Shown: positions 1 to 9,484, counted from the first letter of the stretch. The stretch: DNA of 64,000 nt from Paraburkholderia fungorum (GCF_902833645.1 NZ_CADFGE010000007.1:124001-188000), one strand, 5' to 3'. Notes: a model not told the origin generated them from the sequence alone. Translations and numbers: made by a program.

Positions 1-316
1 CGCGGGCGGCTCGAATTCGATCCGTGGCTACAGCTATCAGAGCATCGGTAACAGCGTCGACGGTTCCGTGTTGCCCACCAAGTATCTCGTGACGGCGTCG
101 ACCGAGTATCAGCACTGGTTTACTCACGACTGGGGTGCGGCCGTCTTTTTCGACATCGGCACCGCCACCGATACGTGGGGCGAGAAAGTCTTTTATCCCG
201 GCGTCGGCGTCGGCGCGCGCTGGCGCAGCCCGGTGGGCCCGGTCAATGTCGACGTCGCCTATGGGATCCGCAACCGGAGTGTGCGGCCATACCTGACCCT
301 CGGCATCGCCTTCTGA
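1..316 (+). CDS. tamA: TamA, outer-membrane BamA-family protein (C-terminal fragment)
   Basis: This is the 3' end of a gene whose beginning lies before the window; the reading frame starts at base 2. The fragment has the RGY motif (SNSIRGYSY) that marks loop 6 of Omp85/BamA barrels, alternating beta strands, and the terminal phenylalanine (LTLGIAF) typical of outer-membrane barrels. TamA works with TamB to insert or transport outer-membrane material. The stop is followed 28 bases later by tamB, so the pair is probably one operon. Identification as TamA rather than another Omp85 protein rests on the tamB neighbour. Confidence 0.88.
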   Translation, partial: AGGSNSIRGYSYQSIGNSVDGSVLPTKYLVTASTEYQHWFTHDWGAAVFFDIGTATDTWGEKVFYPGVGVGARWRSPVGPVNVDVAYGIRNRSVRPYLTLGIAF

Positions 317-344
317 TGGAAACCTGCTTCTACATGATCCCCGC

Positions 345-3300
345 ATGACCACGGACACCTCCGCCCAACCACCTGCGCAGCCGCCGGGCGCTCATCCGTC
401 CGGAGCGCAGCCTTCGCCCGGCGCGACGCCGCCTGAGCGGCGGCGCGGCCGGTGGCTGCTGAAAACGCTGGCGTGGACGGTTGTGGTGCTGGTGCTGCTG
501 GTCGCGGTGGCAATCGGCCTGCTGTACGGCGCGCTGACAACCGAGCGCGGCACGGCTTACGCGTGGCAGGCGGCCGTCAAACTGCTGGGCGGCAAGCTGA
601 CCGGCACGCTCGAGAGCGGCACCATTGCCAGCGGCGTCCAACTCCGGCAAGTGCGCTGGCGCAGTCTCGACGGCAGTGGCACCGATATCCAGATCGATCG
701 CGTCGCCGGGCGCTGGGGTCTCACGCGCCAACCTTGGCGCTTCACAATCGACTATCTGCACGTCGGGACGATCGACGCCCGGGTCGGCTCTTCGTCGTCG
801 AGCAGCGGGCCGCTGGAGCTGCCGAAAGACCTGAGCTTGCCGATGCAACTCGAGGTGCGCGACGTGCAGGTCGACAAACTGCTGTTGCGCGAGGGCGGCT
901 CGACGACCGAGTTCTCCCGGTTCATGTTCCATGGCCGCAGCGATGGGCGTCACCACGAGGCAGCCATCGAGCGGCTCGACACGCCGTTCGGCGCGGTGAC
1001 GGCGGCGGCAAAGCTCGACGGGGTACGGCCGTTTCCGCTGACCGGTGATGTCGGCTATTCAGGCAAGGTCAACAACGAAGCGGTTCAGGTGGGCGGCCAT
1101 TTGAGCGGCTCGCTGGAAAATCTCATCGCCGAACTCGATGCCAGCGGCATGAAGCTCGCCGGCCATGCCCGCGTCGAGGCGACGCCGTTCAGCGACGTGC
1201 CGTTGCAACGCGCCACGCTGACTTTCGATCACGTCAATCCGCAGGCGTTTGCGCCGGGCGCGCCGCTGGCGGATCTGGCGGTGCGCGCCGAACTGCAGCC
1301 GGTGGGCCAAGGCGCAGCAGGCGCGGCGACGTTGGCTGCGGCGAGCGGCGCAAATGGGGCAAGCGGCGCCAGCGCGGCAAGTGCGGCAAGTGCGGTCAAG
1401 GCGGCAAGTGCAGCGAGTGCCGCAACTGCGGCGAAACCCGCCGGCGCTTCCGGCGCCGCGGGTTTCGCTGTTGCGGGCCATGTCTCGATCGTCAACGCCA
1501 AACCGGGTGCGATCGACCAGAACCTGTTGCCTTTGATCGATGCACAGGCTGACGTGCACCTCGACGCTCAGGCGCAGCGCATCTCGAACCTGAACGTGCG
1601 GCTGGTAAAGAGCGCCACGCTCACGGGTGGCGGCACGCTGACCGGCAAGCGCGGCCAGTTCGACCTGCAAGTCGCCGGGCTCGACCTGAACGCGCTCGAA
1701 GCGACCGTACGGCCTACCCAGCTTTCCGGCCCGATCGGTTTCCGTCTGAACGACGACATACAGAGCCTGACCATCGATCTCGCCGATCCGAAAGCCGGCT
1801 TGCGTGCACAAGGCAAGGTGATCTTCGACCCCGCGCGCATCAGCTTCAACGACGTGCGCGTCACGTCCGGCAAGGGCCGCATCGATCTGTCCGGCGCACT
1901 CAAGCACGACGCGAATTCGACCTACAACCTGAAAGCGCAGTTGACCGATTTCGATCCGTTGACGCTGACTTCGCAGATGCCTTCGCGCACGCCGGTTGCG
2001 GGCCCGGCATCCGCAGCGGCCAACGCCAAAACCAAAGTACCCGCGCAAGGTGCGGCGCCAGCGGGCAGCACAGCCGGGGCGAAAAGCGCGGCCCCCGCCG
2101 ACAAAGCCGCTGCCGCGGTCAAGAACACCGCGAAGGCCGCGGTGCGGACCGAGGTGATGCAACGGAGCAAAGCGTCGCCGCCGGCGAGGCGCGCCGCGCC
2201 GCTGGCCCGCAAGATCGAGGCGCGCGTGAACGGCACGCTCGCCGCGGCCGGTATGCTCGGCCCGGTGTTCACCACCAAGGCCGAATTCAAACTCGGCCCG
2301 AGCGTCTACGACGGTTTGCCGTTGACGGGCGGCGGTGTGGTCCAGCTAGCCGGCTCGCGGATTCTGCCGAGTCGCGCGAATCTCTCGGTGGCGGGCAATC
2401 AGGTGGACTTGCAAGGCAGCTTCGGCGCCAGCGGCGACCGGCTGCGTTTCCGTATCGACGCGCCGGAACTCGAGCGCCTTGGCTTCGGGCTCGCCGGCCT
2501 CATTGCCGCGGACGGCGACCTTACCGGCTCGTTCGCGCATCCGAATGTCGTGCTGAACTACAAGGCGGACAGCGTGGTGTTCAGCAGTAACCGCGTCGGC
2601 CATGCGGAAGGTCATGCCGAACTGCGTGACGGCGCGAACGGCGCGCTGGTTTTCACGACCGACGCGCGCAACCTCAGCGCCGGCGGCGTCGATCTGACCA
2701 CGCTGACGGCACGGCTGTCCGGCACGCGTGCCAACCATACGCTGGAGGCGGCCGCCACCGGCAAGCTGCAAGACCGTCCACTGGACCTGACGCTCGCGGC
2801 CAACGGCAAACTGACCGAAGCACGCGAAGGCACGCGCTGGGATGGCACCGTGACCCGTCTGCAGAATCGCGGCACACCGGCGTTGAACCTCGAGTCGCCG
2901 CTTGCCGTCAGCGCCGGGCCGAGCCGCCTGACGCTTGGCGCGACACGTCTCACGGTCGAAGGCGCGGTGCTGAGCCTCAAATCGTTCGCGTTCGACCACG
3001 GCAAGATCCAGTCCACGGGCAGCCTGACCGACATTTCGCTGGCGCGCCTGCAGGATCTGCGGCGCGAGATCACCGGCGCGCCGCCGGCGGTCAAAACCGA
3101 TCTGGTGTTCGACGGCGACTGGGACTTCGCGCTTGGCAGCACTGCGAGCGGTCACATCCAGTTGAAGCGCCGCGGCGGCGACGTCACGGTCGAAATCGGC
3201 CGAGGTTTGGCCTCGCTGGGTATCACGGATATGGTCGCCCGGGCCGAGTTCAGTGGCGGCAACCGGCTGAACGCCACGGTCCACGCGCAGGCGAGCCGGA

Positions 3301-4685
3301 TCGGCGTGATCGACGCCGACGCCCACACCACGCTGGTGATGCGCGACGGCTTTTTGAGTGTCAACGAAGAGGGTGCGCTAACCGGCAATGTGAACGCGAA
3401 CGTGCCGTCGCTGAAAACGACCGGCGGCCTGTTCGGCCCGAGCTATCTGCTCGACGGCCATCTCGCGCTGAAACTCGCGCTCGGCGGCACGGTCGCCAAG
3501 CCGAACCTGACGGGGTCGCTGCTCGGCGACGGTTTGTCGGCGACGATGGTCGACCAGGGCGTGCAGTTGAAGGATGGGGTGGTGCGCATCGCGCTCTCGC
3601 AAAATCTGGTGGACTTCCAGCAGGTCGAGTTTCATGGCGCGAGCGGCACCTTGCGCGCCACCGGACGCGTGCGTCTGGATGGCGCCGAGCCGGATCTGTC
3701 CGCGAGCATCGTGGCGGACAAGCTGGAGTTGTTCGCGGCGCCGGACCGCAATCTGTCTTTGTCGGGCAGCGCGAGCGTTGCGAATGCGGGCGCGCAGGGC
3801 GGCATGGCGATCAACGGCAAGTTCGTGGTCGATCACGCGCTGTTCGATATGCCGGAGCAGTCCGCGCCGAAGCTGGGCGACGACGTCGTGATCGTCCGCC
3901 CCGACGGCACGGTGGCCGGCGAGAAACCGCCGCCGGTGGAAGGGACCAACAAGCCGATCGGGCCGTTCGCGCCACGCGCCAATATCGACATCAGCCTCGG
4001 CAACAACTTCCGGTTCCGCGGCATGGGCGCGGACCTCGGCCTGACCGGCACGATCACCGCGATGAGCGCGCCGAACCTGCCGTTGCGCGCGGTCGGCAAT
4101 GTCCGCGTGACGCAGGGCTCGACCTATACCGCGTTCGGCCGCAAGCTCAACATCGAGAATGGTTTCTTCACCTTCAACGGTCCGGTGGCCAATCCAGGGA
4201 TCAACATTCTGGCCATGCGCCGTAATCAGCAGATTGAAGCGGGCGTGCAGGTCACTGGCACGGTTCAGTTCCCGGTCGCGAAGCTGGTGTCGGAGCCGAC
4301 CGTGCCGGATAACGAAAAGCTCTCGTGGCTGCTGTTTGGACATGGCACCGATCAGGGTAATAACCTCGGTCAGCAAAGCACGATGACAACGGCGCTCGCC
4401 TTGCTAGGCAGCGCGAGCGGCAAGCGGATCGCGCAGACGTTCGGACTCGACGAATTTTCGATCGGACGAAGCGAGGTCGGGCTGACCGATCCTCAGGTGG
4501 TGATGGTGTCGAAGGCCATCAACGAGTGGCTCGTGGTCGGCTACGAGCAGGGCCTGCAGTCGGCGAGCAATGCGATCAAGGCGACGGTGAACCTGACGCG
4601 CTATTGGTCGGTTGCGGCCTATGGCGGCACGTTCGACGGCATCGAACTGCTCTACACACGGCGCTTCGATCGGATCCGCTGGTAA
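345..4685 (+). CDS. tamB: TamB, inner-membrane-anchored translocation/assembly protein
   Basis: A 1446-residue protein with a proline-rich cytoplasmic N-terminus, one hydrophobic segment at about residues 38-62, a very long repetitive beta-rich body, and a C-terminal DUF490/TamB domain (about residues 1100-1446, ending in the LLYTRRF barrel-like strand). TamB spans the periplasm and acts with TamA; TamB-like proteins are also thought to carry phospholipid to the outer membrane. Two low-complexity inserts stand out: an Ala/Ser/Gly tract at about residues 328-375 and an Ala/Lys/Pro tract at about 550-622. The ATG at 345 follows tamA closely and gives the expected N-terminal anchor. Confidence 0.92.
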   Translation: MTTDTSAQPPAQPPGAHPSGAQPSPGATPPERRRGRWLLKTLAWTVVVLVLLVAVAIGLLYGALTTERGTAYAWQAAVKLLGGKLTGTLESGTIASGVQLRQVRWRSLDGSGTDIQIDRVAGRWGLTRQPWRFTIDYLHVGTIDARVGSSSSSSGPLELPKDLSLPMQLEVRDVQVDKLLLREGGSTTEFSRFMFHGRSDGRHHEAAIERLDTPFGAVTAAAKLDGVRPFPLTGDVGYSGKVNNEAVQVGGHLSGSLENLIAELDASGMKLAGHARVEATPFSDVPLQRATLTFDHVNPQAFAPGAPLADLAVRAELQPVGQGAAGAATLAAASGANGASGASAASAASAVKAASAASAATAAKPAGASGAAGFAVAGHVSIVNAKPGAIDQNLLPLIDAQADVHLDAQAQRISNLNVRLVKSATLTGGGTLTGKRGQFDLQVAGLDLNALEATVRPTQLSGPIGFRLNDDIQSLTIDLADPKAGLRAQGKVIFDPARISFNDVRVTSGKGRIDLSGALKHDANSTYNLKAQLTDFDPLTLTSQMPSRTPVAGPASAAANAKTKVPAQGAAPAGSTAGAKSAAPADKAAAAVKNTAKAAVRTEVMQRSKASPPARRAAPLARKIEARVNGTLAAAGMLGPVFTTKAEFKLGPSVYDGLPLTGGGVVQLAGSRILPSRANLSVAGNQVDLQGSFGASGDRLRFRIDAPELERLGFGLAGLIAADGDLTGSFAHPNVVLNYKADSVVFSSNRVGHAEGHAELRDGANGALVFTTDARNLSAGGVDLTTLTARLSGTRANHTLEAAATGKLQDRPLDLTLAANGKLTEAREGTRWDGTVTRLQNRGTPALNLESPLAVSAGPSRLTLGATRLTVEGAVLSLKSFAFDHGKIQSTGSLTDISLARLQDLRREITGAPPAVKTDLVFDGDWDFALGSTASGHIQLKRRGGDVTVEIGRGLASLGITDMVARAEFSGGNRLNATVHAQASRIGVIDADAHTTLVMRDGFLSVNEEGALTGNVNANVPSLKTTGGLFGPSYLLDGHLALKLALGGTVAKPNLTGSLLGDGLSATMVDQGVQLKDGVVRIALSQNLVDFQQVEFHGASGTLRATGRVRLDGAEPDLSASIVADKLELFAAPDRNLSLSGSASVANAGAQGGMAINGKFVVDHALFDMPEQSAPKLGDDVVIVRPDGTVAGEKPPPVEGTNKPIGPFAPRANIDISLGNNFRFRGMGADLGLTGTITAMSAPNLPLRAVGNVRVTQGSTYTAFGRKLNIENGFFTFNGPVANPGINILAMRRNQQIEAGVQVTGTVQFPVAKLVSEPTVPDNEKLSWLLFGHGTDQGNNLGQQSTMTTALALLGSASGKRIAQTFGLDEFSIGRSEVGLTDPQVVMVSKAINEWLVVGYEQGLQSASNAIKATVNLTRYWSVAAYGGTFDGIELLYTRRFDRIRW

Positions 4686-4730
4686 CAGGGGGCAGGGCTG
4701 CCTGCGGTCCGCCCGACGTCGCGGCACAGA

Positions 4731-4764
4731 AAAAACGGCACGCCTTTTAGAGCGTGCCGTTTTT
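4731..4764. terminator. Bidirectional intrinsic terminator between tamB and metG
   Basis: A perfect 13-bp stem: AAAAACGGCACGC at 4731-4743 pairs with 4752-4764 around an 8-base loop. The A run on one side and the T run on the other make it work for both converging genes. Confidence 0.9.
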
Positions 4765-4806
4765 GTTGATGCCGGTTGATGCCCGTCGCGTTCGAGACGC
4801 CGCGCT

Positions 4807-6945
4807 TTACTTCACGCGCATGCCCGGCTTCGCGCCGCTATCCGGTTCGAGCACGTAGAGGCCCGGCTCGGCTTTCTCGTCAGTAGCCGAGGCCGCCAGC
4901 ACCATCCCTTCCGACAAGCCGAACTTCATCTTGCGCGGGGCGAGATTCGCGACCATGACCGTCAGCTTGCCGATCAACTGCTCCGGCTGATAAGCCGACT
5001 TGATGCCCGAGAACACATTGCGCGTCTTTTCTTCGCCGATGTCGAGCGTCAACTGCAACAGTTTGTCCGAGCCTTCCACCGCCTTGCAGTCGACGATCTT
5101 CGCGATGCGCAGATCGATTTTGGCGAAGTCGTCGATCGAGATAATGCCGGGCGTTTCGTCCTTCCCGGCAGCGGCTGCTTTCGCGGTCTTCGACTTGGTC
5201 TTCGCGTCCGCTGGTGCCGCCGCAGCGTCCGGCGTGGCTTGCAGCGACTCGCGATTCGCGGCGATGAGCGCCTCGATCTGCTTTGGATCGACGCGTGTCA
5301 TCAGGTGCTTGTACGCATTGATCGGGCGCGTGGAAGAGAGCGGCACGTTCGCGTCGGCCCACACCAGCGGCTCGATGCCGAGGAAGGCTTCGACTGCCTC
5401 CGCCAAGTTCGGCAACACCGGTTTGAGCGCCAGCGACAGCAGACGGAATGCCTCGATGCTCACGCTGCAGGTTTCGTGCAGCGCGACGGCATTGGCCGGG
5501 TCTTTCGCCTGATCCCACGGCTTGGCGGTGTCGACGTACGCGTTGACCGCGTCGGCCAGTTCCATGGTCTGGCGCAGCGCCCGGTTGTACTCGCGCGCTT
5601 CGTAGTTCGCGGCGATTTGCGGTACGGCGGCGCGCAGCGTGGCGAGCAGCGGATGATGCATCGCGCTGTCCTGCACACGACCCTCGAAACGCTTGATCAG
5701 GAAACCGGCGGCGCGGCTCGCGATGTTCACGTACTTGCCGACCAGATCGCTGTTCACCCGTGCCTGGAAGTCGTCGAGGTTCAGGTCGAGGTCTTCCATC
5801 GTGCTGTTCAGCTTGGCGGCAAAGTAGTAGCGCAGCCATTCCGGATTCAGGCCCGTGTCGATCACGCTTTGCGCGGTGATGAACGTGCCGCGCGACTTCG
5901 ACATCTTCGCGCCGTCCACCGTCAGGAAGCCGTGCGCGAACACGTTGGTCGGCGTGCGGTGGCCCGAGAATTCGAGCATGGCCGGCCAGAACAGCGTGTG
6001 GAAATACAGAATGTCTTTGCCGATGAAGTGGTACTGCTCGGCGGTCGAGCCTTTGCGGATCCACGCGTCGAAGTCGAGGCCGCGCTTGTCAGCGAGGTTC
6101 TTGAAGCTCGCGTAATAGCCGACCGGCGCGTCCAGCCACACGTAGAAATATTTGCCCGGCGCGCCCGGAATCTCGAAGCCGAAATACGGTGCGTCGCGCG
6201 AAATATCCCAATCGGCGAGCTTGGCTTCGCCGGCGTCGCCGAGCCATTCGCGCATCTTGTTGGTGGCTTCCGGCTGCGCCAGACCACTGACCCACGCGCG
6301 CAGGAAATTCTCGCAGCGCGGATCGGACAGACGGAAGAAGTAATGCGTCGAGGTCTTACGAATCGGCGTGGCGCCGGAGACGACCGAATACGGATTGATC
6401 AGTTCGGTCGGTAGGTAAGTCGAACCGCATACCTCGCAGCTGTCGCCGTATTGATCCTTTGCGCCGCACTTCGGGCATTCGCCCTTGATGAAGCGATCCG
6501 GCAGGAACATTTCCTTGACGGGATCGTACGCCTGTTCGATATCGCGGGCGTCGATCAGGCCGGCTTCCTTGAGCGCCAGATAGACCGATTCGCTCAGCAC
6601 GCGGTTCTCTTCGGAATCGGTCGAGTAGTAATTGTCGAACGAAATCCCGAAGCTGTCGAAATCGCGCTTGTGTTCCTGCCAGACGCGGTCGATCAACTGC
6701 TTGGGCGTCAAACCTTCCTTTTCCGCGCGCAGCATGACCGGCGTGCCGTGTGTGTCGTCGGCGCCCACGTAGTAGACCTCGTGCCCGTGCATTCGCAACG
6801 TCCGGACCCAGATGTCCGTCTGGATATATTCGACCAGATGGCCAATATGGATTTGCCCGTTCGCATACGGAAGGGCCGACGTGACGAGAATCTGGCGACG
6901 GCCTGACGGCGCGCCTGCGGAGAGATCGGTGGCGGGTGCTGACAT
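4807..6945 (-). CDS. metG: Methionyl-tRNA synthetase
   Basis: A 712-residue class I aminoacyl-tRNA synthetase that charges tRNA-Met. It has the HIGH motif (HIGH within NGQIHIGHLVEY, about residue 33), a four-cysteine zinc knuckle (CPKC...CEVC, about 157-174), the KMSKS motif (GAKMSKSRGTF), the anticodon-binding helical domain, and a C-terminal tRNA-binding dimerisation domain (from about residue 605, FAKIDLRIAKIVDC). An Ala/Lys-rich linker of about 40 residues joins the last domain. Its length and layout match the dimeric bacterial form. It faces tamB, sharing the bidirectional terminator. Confidence 0.97.
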   Translation of the reverse strand: MSAPATDLSAGAPSGRRQILVTSALPYANGQIHIGHLVEYIQTDIWVRTLRMHGHEVYYVGADDTHGTPVMLRAEKEGLTPKQLIDRVWQEHKRDFDSFGISFDNYYSTDSEENRVLSESVYLALKEAGLIDARDIEQAYDPVKEMFLPDRFIKGECPKCGAKDQYGDSCEVCGSTYLPTELINPYSVVSGATPIRKTSTHYFFRLSDPRCENFLRAWVSGLAQPEATNKMREWLGDAGEAKLADWDISRDAPYFGFEIPGAPGKYFYVWLDAPVGYYASFKNLADKRGLDFDAWIRKGSTAEQYHFIGKDILYFHTLFWPAMLEFSGHRTPTNVFAHGFLTVDGAKMSKSRGTFITAQSVIDTGLNPEWLRYYFAAKLNSTMEDLDLNLDDFQARVNSDLVGKYVNIASRAAGFLIKRFEGRVQDSAMHHPLLATLRAAVPQIAANYEAREYNRALRQTMELADAVNAYVDTAKPWDQAKDPANAVALHETCSVSIEAFRLLSLALKPVLPNLAEAVEAFLGIEPLVWADANVPLSSTRPINAYKHLMTRVDPKQIEALIAANRESLQATPDAAAAPADAKTKSKTAKAAAAGKDETPGIISIDDFAKIDLRIAKIVDCKAVEGSDKLLQLTLDIGEEKTRNVFSGIKSAYQPEQLIGKLTVMVANLAPRKMKFGLSEGMVLAASATDEKAEPGLYVLEPDSGAKPGMRVK

Positions 6946-7093
6946 AAGGATGGTGGGAGCCTGCGGTGGGACGAAACGATGATTCTAGCAGGGCGGCCGT
7001 GAGGCGCGGGCGGGGGCGGCTTGCCCGCGCCTCGGCCGGTGCGGGGAAGAGGGGTGTGTCCCTCAAGCGGCGTCCTGTGAAAACCGTGCGCCC

Positions 7094-7120
7094 AAAAAAA
7101 ACCGGGGCTATTAACCCCGG
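7094..7120 (-). terminator. Intrinsic terminator, minus strand
   Basis: Read on the minus strand: a CCGGGG/CCCCGG stem (7120-7115 with 7107-7102), a 7-base loop, then eight consecutive T. It lies 244 bases beyond the OmpA-like lipoprotein stop and 149 bases before the metG start, so it ends either a long 3' UTR or a separate small RNA. Confidence 0.8.
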
Positions 7121-7170
7121 AGCAACAACGACAAGAGGAGAATGGTGACGTGGCGGCTTCGCCAACCACG
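7094..7170 (-). ncRNA. Candidate small RNA (or 3'-UTR-derived RNA) upstream of metG
   Basis: In minus-strand order the segment shows a 5' hairpin at 7169-7150 (GTGG..GGC-GAA-GCC..CCAC), an unpaired CU-rich stretch at 7147-7121 containing CTCCTC, which is complementary to a Shine-Dalgarno sequence, and a terminator with a T8 tail. This hairpin / anti-SD / terminator plan is typical of trans-acting small RNAs. I found no convincing promoter directly in front of it, so it may instead be processed from the 3' UTR of the OmpA-like lipoprotein mRNA. This is inference from layout only; I do not recognise a named family. Confidence 0.35.
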
Positions 7171-7302
7171 TACCGTAAAGACAGACCGCGAATTTTCGGC
7201 AGAGTTCGAAATTTTTTCGCTCTCTCGCGAGATTTTTTGCGTCCGCCCGCGTTTGCCCACATGCGGCTTTTGCGGCTTGCCGGGTACCGCCGACAACACG
7301 CG

Positions 7303-7339
7303 GCAACGGGGCGGCAAGCGCGGCCTGCCGCCCCGTTGC
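7303..7339 (-). other. Perfect 14-bp stem-loop after the OmpA-like lipoprotein gene
   Basis: GCAACGGGGCGGCA (7303-7316) pairs fully with 7326-7339 around a 9-base loop, starting 25 bases after the stop codon. There is no T run on the minus-strand side, so it is better read as an mRNA 3'-end stabiliser or a Rho-assisted end than a standard intrinsic terminator. Confidence 0.55.
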
Positions 7340-7363
7340 TTCTTCCTCTTTCAGGCTGTCCGC

Positions 7364-8017
7364 TTATTGCGTGGCGTGTTGAGCCGTGGCGCGCAGATAG
7401 ATTTCCACGCGACGGTTGGCAGCCCGGCCGGCTTCGGTGTTGTTGTCAGCAACCGGCTGATTCTGGCCCATGCCTTGTGCCGACAGGCGTTGCGGCGCGA
7501 CGCCGCGTTGCCCCAGGTAGCCCGTCACGCTTTCCGCGCGGTTGACCGACAGCGTCTGGTTGTAAGCCGGCTGACCCGTGCTATCCGTGTAGCCGATCAC
7601 CTGGGCGATCAGTTCCGGATTCTGCTGCATGGTCTGCGTCAGTTGATCCAGCACCGGCGCGAACGACGGCTTGATCGCGTAGCTGTTGGTGTCGAACGTG
7701 ACCGAGCTCGGGATGTTCAGCTTGAGCGAGCCGTCCGGCTGCTCGGTGATCTGCGTGCCGGTGCCCTTGGTGGCGCCCGACAGCTTGTTGTGAATGGCTT
7801 GCCAGTTGTAGCCGGTGATGCCGCCCACCGCAGCGCCGACGCCCGCGCCGATCGCCGCACCCTTGCCGCCGCCGAAGATCGCGCCGAGCGCCGCGCCGGT
7901 GCCGGCGCCCACGCCCGTGCCGACGGCGGTGTTAGTGCCTTGTTGGGTCGCGCAGCCTGCCAGCAGCGAACCGGCAACCGCGAAAACGGCAAGGCGAGTC
8001 ATGAGTTTTGCATTCAT
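7364..8017 (-). CDS. OmpA-family lipoprotein with glycine zipper
   Basis: A 217-residue lipoprotein. The signal peptide ends in a lipobox (LLAGC, Cys22). A glycine-rich zipper segment follows (about residues 32-70, GxGxGxxxGA repeats), then an OmpA_C peptidoglycan-binding domain (about 105-210) with the usual pattern ending NRRVEIYLR. Proteins of this YiaD-like type tether the outer membrane to peptidoglycan. The ATG at 8017 has a good AGAGG ribosome site upstream. It is monocistronic, with the 14-bp hairpin and then the distal terminator downstream. Confidence 0.88.
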   Translation of the reverse strand: MNAKLMTRLAVFAVAGSLLAGCATQQGTNTAVGTGVGAGTGAALGAIFGGGKGAAIGAGVGAAVGGITGYNWQAIHNKLSGATKGTGTQITEQPDGSLKLNIPSSVTFDTNSYAIKPSFAPVLDQLTQTMQQNPELIAQVIGYTDSTGQPAYNQTLSVNRAESVTGYLGQRGVAPQRLSAQGMGQNQPVADNNTEAGRAANRRVEIYLRATAQHATQ

Positions 8018-8346
8018 TTTTTGATTCCTCTTGAGTGAAGCAGGTGGAAGCGATAAATCTATCCGCCCGATGCAACGGCCGTAAAGCGCACAGGTCGAAA
8101 TACGAGAATCCTGCGTCTTCCCTGGTTCCGGTCCGACAGTGAAGAAGGGTCTTCCGGCAAGGCTTGGCGCCAGCCACTACAATGGTGACTGAAGGACGCA
8201 GCGATGCGACCCCATGGCGTTCCGCCTGCCGAAGCGTGCACGGCGCGCCTGGTTTTAGCAATGCTGCCTAACAATTTTTTTCAAATTCTGGCGAGTGGCC
8301 GAAGCTTGGATTCCGCCACCCCGCAAGTGTTCCCCACGGAGTGTCA
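8018..8346. other. Divergent intergenic region, lipoprotein / apbC
   Basis: 329 bases separating two divergent genes, so promoters for both must lie here. An AT-rich patch (about 8270-8290) precedes apbC. I see no palindrome, RNA element or small gene that I could defend. Confidence 0.5.
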
Positions 8347-9435
8347 ATGAGTATCGATCGGGCTTTGGTCGACGCCGCCCTCGCGGCCGTCACTGACCCC
8401 AACACAGGCAAGCCCTATTCGGCTGCGAGGAACATCCGGAACGTCACCGTGGAGGGCGACGCGGTCAGCCTCGACGTGGTGCTCGGCTATCCGGCCAAAC
8501 GGCAGTTTGAAGCGGTTCGCGCGCAATTCGCCGACGCGCTGAAGGCCGTGCCCGGCGTGGCGAACGCACGTGTCGAGGTGTCTCAGGACATCGCTGCGCA
8601 TACGGTGCAGCGTGGCGTCAAACTGTTGCCGAACGTCAAGAACATCGTCGCGGTGGCGTCGGGCAAGGGCGGGGTCGGCAAGAGCACGACCGCGGTGAAC
8701 CTGGCGCTGGCGCTCGCGAGCGAAGGCGCTTCGGTCGGCATCCTCGATGCGGACATTTACGGCCCCTCGCTGCCCATGATGCTCGGCATTACCGGCCGCC
8801 CTGAATCGCCCGACGAAAAGTCGATGAACCCGATGACCGGCTACGGTTTGCAGGCCAACTCGATCGGCTTTTTGATCGAGCAGGACAACCCGATGGTGTG
8901 GCGCGGCCCGATGGCTACTTCGGCGCTCGAACAGCTGCTGCGGCAGACCAACTGGCAAGATCTCGACTACCTGATCGTCGACATGCCGCCGGGCACCGGC
9001 GACATTCAGCTGACCTTGTCGCAGCGCGTGCCGGTGACGGGCGCGGTGATCGTCACAACGCCGCAGGACATCGCCCTGCTCGACGCGAAGAAGGGCCTCA
9101 AGATGTTCGAGAAGGTCGGCATTCCGATCCTCGGGATCGTCGAGAACATGGGTATGCATATCTGCTCGAATTGCGGCCACGAAGAGCATATTTTCGGCGC
9201 GGGCGGCGGCGAGCGGATGGGCAAGGAATACGGTGTGGATGTGCTTGGCAGCCTGCCGCTCGATATCGGCATCCGCGAGCAGGCCGACTCGGGCAAACCC
9301 ACCGTGGTGGCGGATCCGGAAGGCCGTATCGCTGGGATTTACCGGTCGATCGCGCGCAAGGTTGCGATCCATATTGCCGAGCGGGCTCGCGACATGACCT
9401 CGAAGTTTCCCAGCATCGTTGTCCAGAACACCTGA
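8347..9435 (+). CDS. apbC: Mrp/ApbC-type iron-sulfur cluster carrier ATPase
   Basis: A P-loop NTPase of the Mrp/NBP35 family, about 362 residues, thought to carry Fe-S clusters to target enzymes. It has an N-terminal DUF59/MIP18-like domain (about residues 5-80), a deviant Walker A (GKGGVGKST, about 105), the DMPPGTGD switch motif and a C-terminal CxxC (CSNCGH) for cluster binding. An in-frame GTG lies at 8341, but GGAG at 8338-8341 is spaced correctly for the ATG at 8347, so I chose that start. It is divergent from the OmpA-like lipoprotein. Confidence 0.93.
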   Translation: MSIDRALVDAALAAVTDPNTGKPYSAARNIRNVTVEGDAVSLDVVLGYPAKRQFEAVRAQFADALKAVPGVANARVEVSQDIAAHTVQRGVKLLPNVKNIVAVASGKGGVGKSTTAVNLALALASEGASVGILDADIYGPSLPMMLGITGRPESPDEKSMNPMTGYGLQANSIGFLIEQDNPMVWRGPMATSALEQLLRQTNWQDLDYLIVDMPPGTGDIQLTLSQRVPVTGAVIVTTPQDIALLDAKKGLKMFEKVGIPILGIVENMGMHICSNCGHEEHIFGAGGGERMGKEYGVDVLGSLPLDIGIREQADSGKPTVVADPEGRIAGIYRSIARKVAIHIAERARDMTSKFPSIVVQNT

Positions 9436-9451
9436 GTAGCCATTCGGACAA

Positions 9452-9484
9452 GGGGTCAAAGCGGGGTCAAAGCGGGGCCAAGGC
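9452..9484. repeat. Three-copy 11-bp tandem repeat after apbC
   Basis: GGGGTCAAAGC at 9452-9462 and 9463-9473, then a degenerate copy GGGGCCAAGGC at 9474-9484. It lies between the apbC stop and the SodC-like gene. No function is evident. Confidence 0.85.

Noticed and set aside
7303..7339. 14-bp hairpin as an intrinsic terminator
   Set aside because: The stem is perfect, but no T run follows on the minus strand; listed as a stem-loop only.
7142..8038. 298-residue plus-strand open frame with a good AGAGGAG ribosome site
   Set aside because: Most of it is antisense to the OmpA-like lipoprotein and has no recognisable domain; the GAGGAG is better explained as the complement of the CU-rich segment of the candidate sRNA.
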